Positions 41,401 through 50,003 of a stretch of 64,000 bases of DNA are shown one piece after another. The translations under genes were made by a program, and so were the position numbers. Source of the DNA: Gymnogyps californianus (lineage: Eukaryota > Chordata > Aves > Accipitriformes > Cathartidae); the NCBI RefSeq assembly GCF_018139145.2, contig NC_059478.1:27931001-27995000 (forward strand). The letters run 5' to 3'. The stretch's first letter is position 1. Each line of letters opens with the position of its first letter. The notes below the pieces were generated by a model that had not been told where the DNA came from, made no database searches, and worked only from the letters and a program-made list of their open reading frames with translations.

Positions 41401-42094
41401 GATTTAAATTTACCCAGATGACAGATGATACAAACCTCCCCCCCCAGAAAAAACAAGCGAGGTTCAAGGCAATACCAGTTGTCTTTGTTTCAAGAACAAG
41501 GGCTAAGTCAAATACCTCTGATCATGACAATAGGATCCTTCCACCTTCAGAAAAAAAAGCACCTGAACCCGCTGATAAAGTTTTACACAAAAGTGTAAAA
41601 GTTATAGTGAGCAAAAGGATCAGGCTTTTGTTTACACACAAGGAAAAGTAATCCAAAGGAAACTGGAAGTCCGCTTAATTTTTTAAGTCATCCACTATTA
41701 AAAACGTAGAGGGCAGACTCAATGGATTCCACCGAAATTCAGCAAAACTTCCTCAGCATTTTGGAACATCTCTTTTAATTTCCATTGGGGGTGAATTTTT
41801 TCTCTTTCAAACTAAAATTTTTCTTTTGGAAGAATCAATAATCAAAGACCATAAGTCTTCACTTGCTACATGTTTATTTGCTTCCAACTTCTTAAGATCA
41901 ACGTACGTATGCCGAAAAATGATCACAAGTGCTCCTAAAATTACAAATAAATTCTAAGCAGACTAGCAAAGCAATACTCATAAGCAATACTCAATGTTCA
42001 TACGCAATCCTATGACAACAGATGTGACAAAGAATTAAATATTGCTCGTACTGTCTTAGGACTTCAGATCGCTACACAGAGTTGACCCAAATCA

Positions 42095-42220
42095 TCTGTA
42101 CAATACCCTTATAAGATAGGTGTAATATTATTTCCAAGTTATTGGGGATATGGATGATCGTAGTTTCAGAAAGTCTCTCCACTCCAGTTACTGTGTTAGC
42201 ACTTAGCCAAAGTTAAAAAA
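42095..42220 (+). repeat. Possible ancient MIR/L3-like fragment
   Basis: The phrase AATACCCTTATAAGATAGGT followed by a TATTATTTCC block resembles the central part of the same old repeat class as at 33.3 kb. The match is short and diverged, so chance similarity is possible. Confidence 0.25.
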
Positions 42221-45200
42221 AACTTTTCATTTGCCTAAACGGGAGCCTAAGAGTTTTTGTTGATTTTTTTTCTCCTAAAAGCACCTTTGTTACTTAGAAA
42301 TCAGTCATTTAACTTGAACCTCAGACTAACACCCATTAGTTTCAGAGAGAGAGAAGCGCTGGAGTACCCTTCAAACCGTGCTCTAGATATACCAGGCTAG
42401 CTTTTTTTTTCAATTAGTGTTTAAACATTTTTAAAGAAACATGGAAAGGGGAATTTTTAAGATGCTTGAATTCCTTTCCTTTTCTTGAGGGAAACTAAAG
42501 ACACCCAAACACACCCATGAATTTGGGGTCTGGTTACCTTCCTTTAGTCAACTTTAGAAACCTGTTTGCCATAAACATGCTGATTACGTGACAGGGCAGT
42601 GTCAGAAAAGAAATCTAAATTCAGGGATGCCCAGCTCCTGATCTCTTAAAAATTGCTGCAAAGCAGCGAGAAAAATGGATAGTTCCAGATCCTTGCTCAG
42701 TATGCCAGGAGCACACTTGCAATTGCTATTACTGCTGCCCATGGAATTGCCCAGACAAAATCAGGGCAATGTCACCGTCGTGGAAACCCAGTGTTTTTGT
42801 CACAAGGTACCGAAACTTGATGCCTGGGAAGCAACAGCGAGAGCCCGAGTTCCCGTTCCAAATGCAACAGGGGTACATCTGGCTTGGCTCCCTCCCCTCG
42901 AGAGCCTCCAACGCTCAGTCCAATGGCCACAAAGGTCACTGCTGGAGGGGGAGTTTCAGTATGTTCCCATTAAGCCAGACTGGTTTCCAAAGCTTAAGAA
43001 AAGTTTTGCTTTCTCTTGTGCCCTTTATAATTTTCACTTTGGGTCACCTCCCTTTCAGCAGCAGAAGAGGCGAGAGGATTCACCCCGGCTGTTGGAGTCA
43101 GTTGCTGACAATACATTACACTTAAAATTCCTTTTAATATTCTGCTTAGACACACTGTAAAGGAAGAATGGATATCCAGAATAATTAAAATATGTTTAAT
43201 TTGCATGGAGCTCAGGGCATTGTTCTGACATCAAACATCACTGTCAACCATATGTGGAATTTCAACTGCCAAGTGCTTCATTTATGTGAAAATTAGCTTA
43301 AGTGTACAAAGAATGAAAAATTTATGATTATTTCACATTTTAATAAATGCAGTGCTATGCATTAATTTAGACTTCTAAAACAATTTTGACAGTGACAAGG
43401 GAATCCTTCGCAGACTAAGTGCTGTAGTGTGCTGTGTTTCACATGTCCTGTGGAATTATGTGGTAGAGTGTTAAGGCAGTTAGATTTTTATGTTTTTAAA
43501 CAAAGTCATTATATAACTATATCACTTAAAATACTGCTTCAGTTCACTCTTTCCCCTGTTCTCCCATGAGGAAGCATAGAACCTATCAATAGCTTTCAGA
43601 CAGATCGGCATCTTGCATTACACAAAAATGTTTGCAGTGAGAAAAAAAGAGTGCATATATTACGTTGTTCAATATAACAGGCGTTGGCAACTTTCCCCAG
43701 ACTTTTGTTGTACAGGAAAATCACTTGGATGGTGACAGGATCTTCCCCAAGGTGCTAAGATCTGACACCAGTGCATTATTTTTCATGAGTATCTTCTGTT
43801 CTGCATAATAAAACACGATGCTTCACCATCTCTCACACTGTATGGGCCATCTGGGCTCTCTCCAGACCTAGATGGCAATCCCACAATGTGTCTGTGTCTA
43901 GGGCACCCCAGACTAAGAAAGGAAACATTGGCAACACCTTAAGAACTGCTGCTTCTTTTGGTCCAGCCCTTCAAATGGCACCTTTCATATAAGGATCACC
44001 TTTGCATTTTGCATGACAAAATTAATAAAGCACTTCTGTAAACATCTGAAATACTGTACAAAAACCCTGACTCAAAATATGACACAAAGAAAGAAGAGGA
44101 TTTCAGCTGTTCTCAGCCCACACAAGTCTGACTTTTGCACTCTATAAGATGTATTTTACAGACGTGTAAAGCACAGCGCACTCCCCTTTCTCCATGTATT
44201 GCACACTCAAAATCTACATTAAAAGAAGGTTATTAACACCATCCTGCAAGAGTTCAGAAAAGAGACCAAAACCAACTTCATTCTGCCATTTCCTAAGGTG
44301 GGGCTTTGTGAACAAAGCTCTTTGGTGTATTTCCATTTCTTCTTTTTTTTTTAAAGCAAACTTATAAAAATGGAAATTCTATCACATAGCCTCACCTTGA
44401 GCACAGATGAATTATAAACAGAGTTTGATCCTTCAGATCCACCTAGAGCTCTCAGCATGTGAGCTTATCTAGTAACCAAAAGCAGCAAAAAGCCTTCATC
44501 CTATCTGAGAATCAGCTCTGAAAGGAGATGAGATCAGACGTATACTTTGCTATTGGCTTTCATGGCTGTTTCCTGACAGCAAAATAGTACTAAGAATAAA
44601 GAACCTTAAGACCCGTTCCAGCCGCTTTAAAAGAGTATGATCTGGCAGGCGCAGCTCCTCCTGTAAACTCTGAATCGTGAGTCAAAACCCCCACTTCATG
44701 GTTAGGTTAGTTATAGCATTTGTCATCAGAAAGCAGATCTTACTCCTCGTTGCACCTAACAGCAAGAGCAAGACTAACCTTTACTGGGATAGGAGCAAAC
44801 TTTTGTTATGTGTCGTCGGCACAAGAAAGCCTGATCTGGTAGGGGAATCCAGTCACTTAGAGAATCTGCTCACCGGGTACTGAAGAAGTAGGCGTTGTAT
44901 GTGTCTATATTGTATTTTGCAGGTCCATCACTGGCACGTTGCCTTTTGGGTTAATGTGTGAATGGCCACTCTCTATAGATGGAAACAGAGCCGAAGACAC
45001 TGCTGGAGTCCCTCCTACGTCACAGCTAGGCGGCTTGGATGCCACCAGCCAAGCACAGACTGTCTTCAGGTATTTCTGGACTGGGTGGGCAGGCTCAGGC
45101 TGATGTGGAAATCTGCCGTGCTCCCAGCTGCTCTCTCAGAGGGGTCTAGACAGAGGCACTCTTTCTATTGGGAGAAGTAAATCGAGGGAGGAAGGAGGTT

Positions 45201-45713
45201 GCTGTTATCCTTGGCTTTGCAGAGGGAGTGGGAAAGCACTGGAGAAGACCCCTTTCCAGGGAAAAATTCATGGGACCTAGAGGGTCACGAATTGAATTAA
45301 CAAGAGGACCAGCAGCTCTGATGGCTCTACATAAGGAGCTTGCAGCCACAGTCAGTAAGAAGGATGCCTTTCTATAAACGCTTTTGGTCTGACACTGAAG
45401 TGAGTCCCTCACTCCCACTCTGCAGCTTGTCCTGAGAACATTGTAAAAAGGCGATGGAGGCAGAGCTGGCCACTTGCATCGCTCTCCTCGAGCGCTCCCC
45501 ACGAGTCTGGCACTGCACATACACAACGCATGCCATCAGCCTCAGTTGGTCCCTCCTTGCGCTTGCAGTAATGCCTCTACAACCTTAAAGCTAAGAGTTT
45601 GCACTTGTCCAGTTAGTGTCTGTGAAGAGAAAATGCAAATATAAACAAGAAAATCAATGTCTGGGTTTTTTTTAACATGCTATTTTATTGACCTTTATGC
45701 TGGAAGTGCAATC

Positions 45714-45718
45714 TGATG
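45714..45718 (+). repeat. Target-site duplication of the provirus, left copy (TGATG)
   Basis: Identical to the 5 bases after the other LTR (52863-52867). A 5-bp duplication is usual for ERV-L-type integrases, while betaretroviruses usually make 6 bp and gammaretroviruses 4 bp. Confidence 0.9.
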
Positions 45719-46301
45719 TGTCGTGGTTTAACCCCAGCCGGCAGCTAAGCACCACGCAGCCGCTTGCTCACTGCCCCCCCACCCCTGGGATGGGGGAGAG
45801 AATCAGGAAAAAAACTCGTGAGTTGAGATAAAGACAGTTTAATAGGACAGAAAGGAATGAAAAACAATGATAATGATAATAATAATAATATGACAATAGC
45901 AATACTAAAAGAATTAAACTATACAAAGTAAGTGGTGCACAATGCAATTGCTCACCACTCGTTGACCGATGCCCAGTTAGTTCCCGAGCCGCGATCCCCC
46001 CTCCCAGTTAACTCCCCCCAGTTTATATACTGGGCATGATGTCATATGGTATGGAATAGCTCTTTGGCCAATTTGGGTCAGCTGTCCTGATGGTGTCCCC
46101 TCCCAGCTTCTTGTGCCCCTCCAGCCTTCTTGCTGCCTGGGGACGAGAAGCTGAAAAATCCTTGACTTAGTATAAACACTACTTAGCAACAACTAAAAAC
46201 ATCGGTGTGTTATCAACATTCTTTTCCTACTAAATCCAAAACACAGCACTATACCAGCTACTAGGAAGAAAATTAACTCTGTCCTAGCCGAAACCAGGAC
46301 A
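45719..46301 (-). repeat. 3' LTR of the provirus (583 bp)
   Basis: Read on the minus strand it begins TGTCCTGG and ends CCACGACA. It matches the 5' LTR base for base except for one A fewer in an A-run (46,154-46,158 region). It carries the same TATA box (46,022-46,029) and ATTAAA signal. An ATA/AAT trinucleotide microsatellite lies at about 45,868-45,890. Confidence 0.96.
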
Positions 46302-46305
46302 GTAT

Positions 46306-46318
46306 CCACCCCTTATTC
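46306..46318 (-). other. Polypurine tract next to the 3' LTR
   Basis: The minus strand reads GAATAAGGGGTGG just before the 3' LTR (with GATAC between), a purine-rich stretch where plus-strand DNA synthesis would be primed. It is short and interrupted by T, so the exact limits are uncertain. Confidence 0.5.
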
Positions 46319-46815
46319 TATACCATCTACATCATGTCCAGGTCCCACACTTCCCAATACATTTTCAATTAATCACCACCACTTTTGCTGCCTTTTAATA
46401 CATATACACACAGATATCATTCCCTTAATGTATAAGCCTTTACAATGTCCATTTAAAATGTTCGTTGAGTTAATTCAGTCCATGACTTTGGACTCCATCT
46501 ATCATAACAGTCTGTCTGGGCAGGAGGGATGGTGTGAAGTCCGCTCAGTCGGCAGAGCAGGATCCGGCTTTGGTGCAGTGCAGCGGGCAGATGACATTGG
46601 GCGCAGCAGGAGGATGGTGTGTAGTGTTGGATTGTTGCATGCTGCAGTCAGTCCTGGTTCCATCACTACTGCACTTCGCTCGGTTTTATCAAAGTTCATT
46701 CTTTATTAATCTAGATAATTCATACTGTAATACTGTTGATATAGCATATAACAACTATAGTAATGATGACATACAATGGCAGGGTTATATAGCAATTAAC
46801 ATAATACAATTTAAT
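46319..46815 (-). other. Non-coding stretch between integrase and the polypurine tract
   Basis: About 500 bases with no substantial open frame on the sense strand. This is where env would lie in a full retrovirus, but nothing resembling a surface or transmembrane protein is present. It holds an AATAAA word (minus strand, 46,702-46,707) and otherwise nothing recognised. It may carry cis-acting RNA signals or be the degraded remainder of lost sequence. Confidence 0.55.
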
Positions 46816-48444
46816 TCACTGGCTATTCTCACCTAAAATCAAATCCCCTTGAGGCACACATCGGACTTCCCCGTCCTTCCGCATCACCCACCAAGTGCAC
46901 CCAGGTCCTTGAGCAAAAGCAATCCCACGAATGGGTTTTCCTTTGCCTGAGGCAGGAGTAACCCAGACTGTCTTCCCTAGCATATTTTTTATGTGCACTA
47001 CAGGGACCTTATCCCCTTCTACAGTACGTAAAAGTTCTGATTGGGCAGGGCCAGCCCGATTGGCAGATCCTCTAGTGTTGACTAACCAGGTGGCCTTTGC
47101 TAAATGTGTATCCCAATGTTTAAAGGTCCCACCACCCATTGCTTTCAATGTAGTCTTTAACAATCCATTGTATCGCTCGATTTTCCCGGAGGCTGGTGCA
47201 TGATAGGGGATGTGATACACCCACTCAATGCCGTGCTCTTTGGCCCAGGTGTCTATGAGATTGTTTCTGAAATGTGTCCCGTTGTCTGACTCAATTCTTT
47301 CTGGGGTACCATGTCGCCATAAGATTTGCTTCTCAAGGCCCAGGATAGTGTTCCGGGCGGTGGCATGGGGCACGGGATATGTTTCCAGCCAGCCGGTGGT
47401 TGCTTCTACCATTGTAAGCACATAGCGCTTGCCTTGGCGGGTTTGTGGGAGTGTGATGTAGTCAATCTGCCAGGCCTCTCCATATTTATATTTCAGCCAT
47501 CGTCCCCCATACCAAAGAGGCTTTAACCGCTTGGCTTGCTTAATTGCAGCGCATGTTTCACATTCATGGATGACCTGTGCGATAGTGTCCATGGTCAAAT
47601 CCACCCCTCGATCACGAGCCCATCTATATGTTGCATCTCTTCCCTGATGACCTGAAGTGTCATGGGCCCACCGAGCTAAAAATAATTCACCCTTATGTTG
47701 CCAATCCAAATCCACCTGAGCTACTTCAATCCTAGCAGCCTTGTCTACCTGTTGATTGTTTTGATGTTCTTCAGTGGCCCGGCTCTTGGGTACGTGGGCA
47801 TCTACATGACGTACTTTCACAACCAAGTTCTCTAGCCGGGCAGCAATATCTTGCCACAATGGGGCAGCCCAGATGGGTTTACCTCTGCGTTGCCAGTTAC
47901 TCCGCTTCCATTGCTGCAACCACCCCCACAGAGCATTTGCCACCATCCATGAATCGGTATAGAGATAAAGTATTGGCCATTTTTCTCGTTCAGCCATGTC
48001 TAAAGCCAGCTGGATGGCTTTCACCTCTGCAAACTGACTCGATTCACCTTCTCCTTCTGCAGTTTCTGCAACTTGTCGTATAGGACTCCATACAGCCGCC
48101 TTCCACCTCCGATGCTTTCCTACAATGCGACAGGACCCATCAGTGAACAGGGCATATTGCCTCTCATTTTCTGGCAGTTTATTATACAGTGGGGCCTCTT
48201 CAGCACGCGTTACCTCCTCCTCTGGTGATATTCCAAAATCTTTGCCTTCTGGCCAGTCTGTGATCACTTCCAGAATTCCTGGGCGACTAAGGTTTCCTAT
48301 TCGACTTCGTTGTGTGATCAGTGCAACCCACTTACTCCACGTAGCATCAGTTGCATGATGTGTAGAAGGGACCTTCCCTTTGAACATCCAGCCTAACACT
48401 GGCAGTCGGGGTGCCAACAGGAGCTGTGTTTCAGTACCAACCAC
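46816..48444 (-). CDS. pol: pol, 3' part: RNase H and integrase
   Basis: The 542-codon frame given here begins at a GTG that is not a true start; the same frame is open upstream to about 48,58x. It must be reached from the RT part across a frame change. RNase H (about residues 95-240) shows D102 in TDGS, E140, D164 in YTDS and D234, the usual acidic set. Integrase follows: zinc domain H261-x4-H266 and C295-x2-C298, then the catalytic core D328 (WQIDY), D387 (ESDNG) and E423 (GKIERYNG) with 35 residues between the last two, a DD35E arrangement. A C-terminal DNA-binding region with WVTP and CTWWV follows and ends at a normal stop. No dUTPase domain is seen. All catalytic residues are present, so this part appears undamaged. 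Role by family: RNA removal during reverse transcription and integration into chromatin. Confidence 0.95.
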   Translation of the reverse strand: MVGTETQLLLAPRLPVLGWMFKGKVPSTHHATDATWSKWVALITQRSRIGNLSRPGILEVITDWPEGKDFGISPEEEVTRAEEAPLYNKLPENERQYALFTDGSCRIVGKHRRWKAAVWSPIRQVAETAEGEGESSQFAEVKAIQLALDMAEREKWPILYLYTDSWMVANALWGWLQQWKRSNWQRRGKPIWAAPLWQDIAARLENLVVKVRHVDAHVPKSRATEEHQNNQQVDKAARIEVAQVDLDWQHKGELFLARWAHDTSGHQGRDATYRWARDRGVDLTMDTIAQVIHECETCAAIKQAKRLKPLWYGGRWLKYKYGEAWQIDYITLPQTRQGKRYVLTMVEATTGWLETYPVPHATARNTILGLEKQILWRHGTPERIESDNGTHFRNNLIDTWAKEHGIEWVYHIPYHAPASGKIERYNGLLKTTLKAMGGGTFKHWDTHLAKATWLVNTRGSANRAGPAQSELLRTVEGDKVPVVHIKNMLGKTVWVTPASGKGKPIRGIAFAQGPGCTWWVMRKDGEVRCVPQGDLILGENSQ

Positions 48445-48542
48445 TTCTGAAGCAGCTCGAACTCCTTCATATGCTGCTAATATCTCCTTTTCAGTTGGAG
48501 TATAGCGGGCCTCAGATCCTCGATATCCCCGACTCCAAAACC

Positions 48543-50000
48543 CTAGAGGTCGACCTCGGGTCTCCCAGGTGCTTTCTGCCAGAGGCTCCAGGTAGGGCCA
48601 TTCTCCCCGGCTGCGGTGTAGAGCACATTTTTAATATCTGGTCCTGCCCGGACTGGCCCAAGGGCTACTGCATGAACTATCTCCCGTTTAATCTGTTCAA
48701 AGGCTTGTTGTTGTTCAGGGCCCCATTTAAAATCGTTCTTCTTCCGGGTCACTTGATAGAGAGGGCTTACAATCAGACTATAATTTGGAATGTGCATTCT
48801 CCAAAAACCTACAACACCTAAGAAAGCTTGTGTTTCCTGTTTACTAGTCGGTGGGGACATAGCTGCTATTTTGTTGATCACATCCATTGGGATATGACGA
48901 CGTCCGTCTTGCCATTTTATTCCTAAAAACTGAATCTCCTGTGCGGGTCCCTTCACCTTACTTTGTTTTATGGCAAAACCGGCTTTCAGAAGAATTTGGA
49001 TTATTTTCTCCCCTTTCTCAAAAACTTCTTCTGCTGTGTTGCCCCATACGATGATATCATCAATGTACTGCAGGTGTTCTGGAGCTCCACCTTTTTCTAG
49101 TGCATTTTGGATCAGTCCATGGCAAATGGTGGGGCTGTGTTTCCACCCCTGGGGCAGTCGATTCCAGGTGTACTGGACGCCCCTCCAAGTGAAAGCAAAC
49201 TGTGGCCGGCATTCTGCTGCCAAAGGGATTGAGAAAAATGCATTGGCAATATCAATTGTGGCGTACCACTTGGCTGCCTTTGACTCCAGTTCATATTGAA
49301 GTTCTAGCATGTCTGGTACAGCAGCACTCAGCGGTGGCGTGACTTCATTCAGGCCACGATAGTCTACTGTTAGTCTCCATTCTCCATTAGACTTTCGCAC
49401 TGGCCATATGGGGCTGTTAAAGGGTGAGCGAGTCCTGCTGATTACTCCTTGGCTCTCCAGTCGATGAATCAGGTTATGGATGGGAATCAGGGAGTCTCGG
49501 TTGGTGCGATATTGCCGCCGGTGCACCGTTGTGGTAGCGATCGGCACCTGTTGTTCTTCAACCCTCAGCAACCCCACAACCGAAGGGTCCTCAGAGAGAC
49601 CAGGTAAGGTGGACAACTGTTCAATTCCCTCTGTCTCCAAGGCAGCTATACCAAAAGCCCACCGATACCCCTTTGGGTCTTTAAAATACCCTCTCCTGAG
49701 ATAGTCTATGCCAAGGATGCATGGGGCCTCTGGGCCAGTCACAATGGGGTGTTTCTGCCACTCATTCCCAGTTAGGCTTATTTCAGCCTCCAATACAGTT
49801 AGCTGTTGAGATCCCCCTGTCACACCAGAGATACAGATGGGTTCTGCCCCTTTATAACTTGATGGCATTAGAGTACACTGTGCACCGGTATCCACTAGAG
49901 CCTTATACTCCTGTGGGTGTGATGTGCCAGGCCATCGAATCCACACAGTCCAATAAACCCGGTTGTCCCTTTCCTCCACCTGGCTGGAGGCAGGGCCCCT
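48543..50000 (-). CDS. pol: pro-pol, 5' part: protease and reverse transcriptase
   Basis: This frame directly continues gag after the amber codon at 50,001-50,003; the first 7 codons after the stop have no ATG, so readthrough is the likely route of expression. Residues below are counted from a GTG codon at 49,979. Aspartic protease: D30 in LVDTGAQ, with a CILGIDYL segment near 87-94 typical of the second half of retropepsins. Reverse transcriptase: about 165-400, with SPIWPVRK, first catalytic D243 (ATIDIANAF), LPQG at 275-278, YIDD at 305-308 holding the other two aspartates, and an LGVVGFWR thumb/connection motif at 387-394. The frame then stops at a TAG (48,543-48,545) just before RNase H because of a 1-base frame change around 48,555-48,575, next to a short G run. 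The RT would therefore be made without RNase H and integrase from this copy. Confidence 0.94.
   Translation of the reverse strand, partial: RGPASSQVEERDNRVYWTVWIRWPGTSHPQEYKALVDTGAQCTLMPSSYKGAEPICISGVTGGSQQLTVLEAEISLTGNEWQKHPIVTGPEAPCILGIDYLRRGYFKDPKGYRWAFGIAALETEGIEQLSTLPGLSEDPSVVGLLRVEEQQVPIATTTVHRRQYRTNRDSLIPIHNLIHRLESQGVISRTRSPFNSPIWPVRKSNGEWRLTVDYRGLNEVTPPLSAAVPDMLELQYELESKAAKWYATIDIANAFFSIPLAAECRPQFAFTWRGVQYTWNRLPQGWKHSPTICHGLIQNALEKGGAPEHLQYIDDIIVWGNTAEEVFEKGEKIIQILLKAGFAIKQSKVKGPAQEIQFLGIKWQDGRRHIPMDVINKIAAMSPPTSKQETQAFLGVVGFWRMHIPNYSLIVSPLYQVTRKKNDFKWGPEQQQAFEQIKREIVHAVALGPVRAGPDIKNVLYTAAGENGPTWSLWQKAPGRPEVDL
48555..48580 (-). other. Frame change that splits pol
   Basis: The RT frame closes at 48,543, while the frame carrying RNase H and integrase is open from about 48,585 downward. 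The two overlap, and ERV-L-like residues switch from one frame to the other within this short stretch, which holds a run of three G on the minus strand (48,564-48,566). The simplest reading is the loss of one base. An assembly or sequencing error in a homopolymer is the main alternative; a programmed frameshift is less likely at this domain border. Confidence 0.75.
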
Positions 50001-50003
50001 CTA
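50001..50003 (-). promoter_or_regulatory. In-frame amber codon between gag and pro-pol
   Basis: TAG followed by AGG GGC CCT, with gag and protease in the same frame and no other stop between them. This is the layout used by gammaretroviruses, in which a few per cent of ribosomes read through the stop to make Gag-Pol. Readthrough here is inferred from layout; no downstream pseudoknot was worked out. Confidence 0.7.

Larger units (their letters stand above)
32050..45713. other. Non-coding unique DNA, no gene supported
   Basis: No host exon, RNA gene or young transposon was recognised. Contents that can be named are an ancient repeat fossil (33,303-33,570), a C/T tract (38,429-38,470) and a possible second fossil (about 42,095-42,220). 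The open frame at 42,675-43,160 (plus, 161 codons) has no recognisable motif. The AT-rich block 43,120-43,400 is non-repetitive and could be a conserved non-coding element. Confidence 0.55.

Noticed and set aside
42675..43160. 161-codon plus-strand open frame with a leucine-rich start
   Set aside because: The leucine run could suggest a signal peptide, but the rest has no family resemblance, and overlapping frames are open too.
46319..46815. A hidden env gene
   Set aside because: The stretch is about 500 bases long, has no sense-strand frame of useful length, and no signal peptide or membrane anchor is visible.
48411..48821. Plus-strand open frames across pol
   Set aside because: Antisense shadows of RT and RNase H, with no independent motif.
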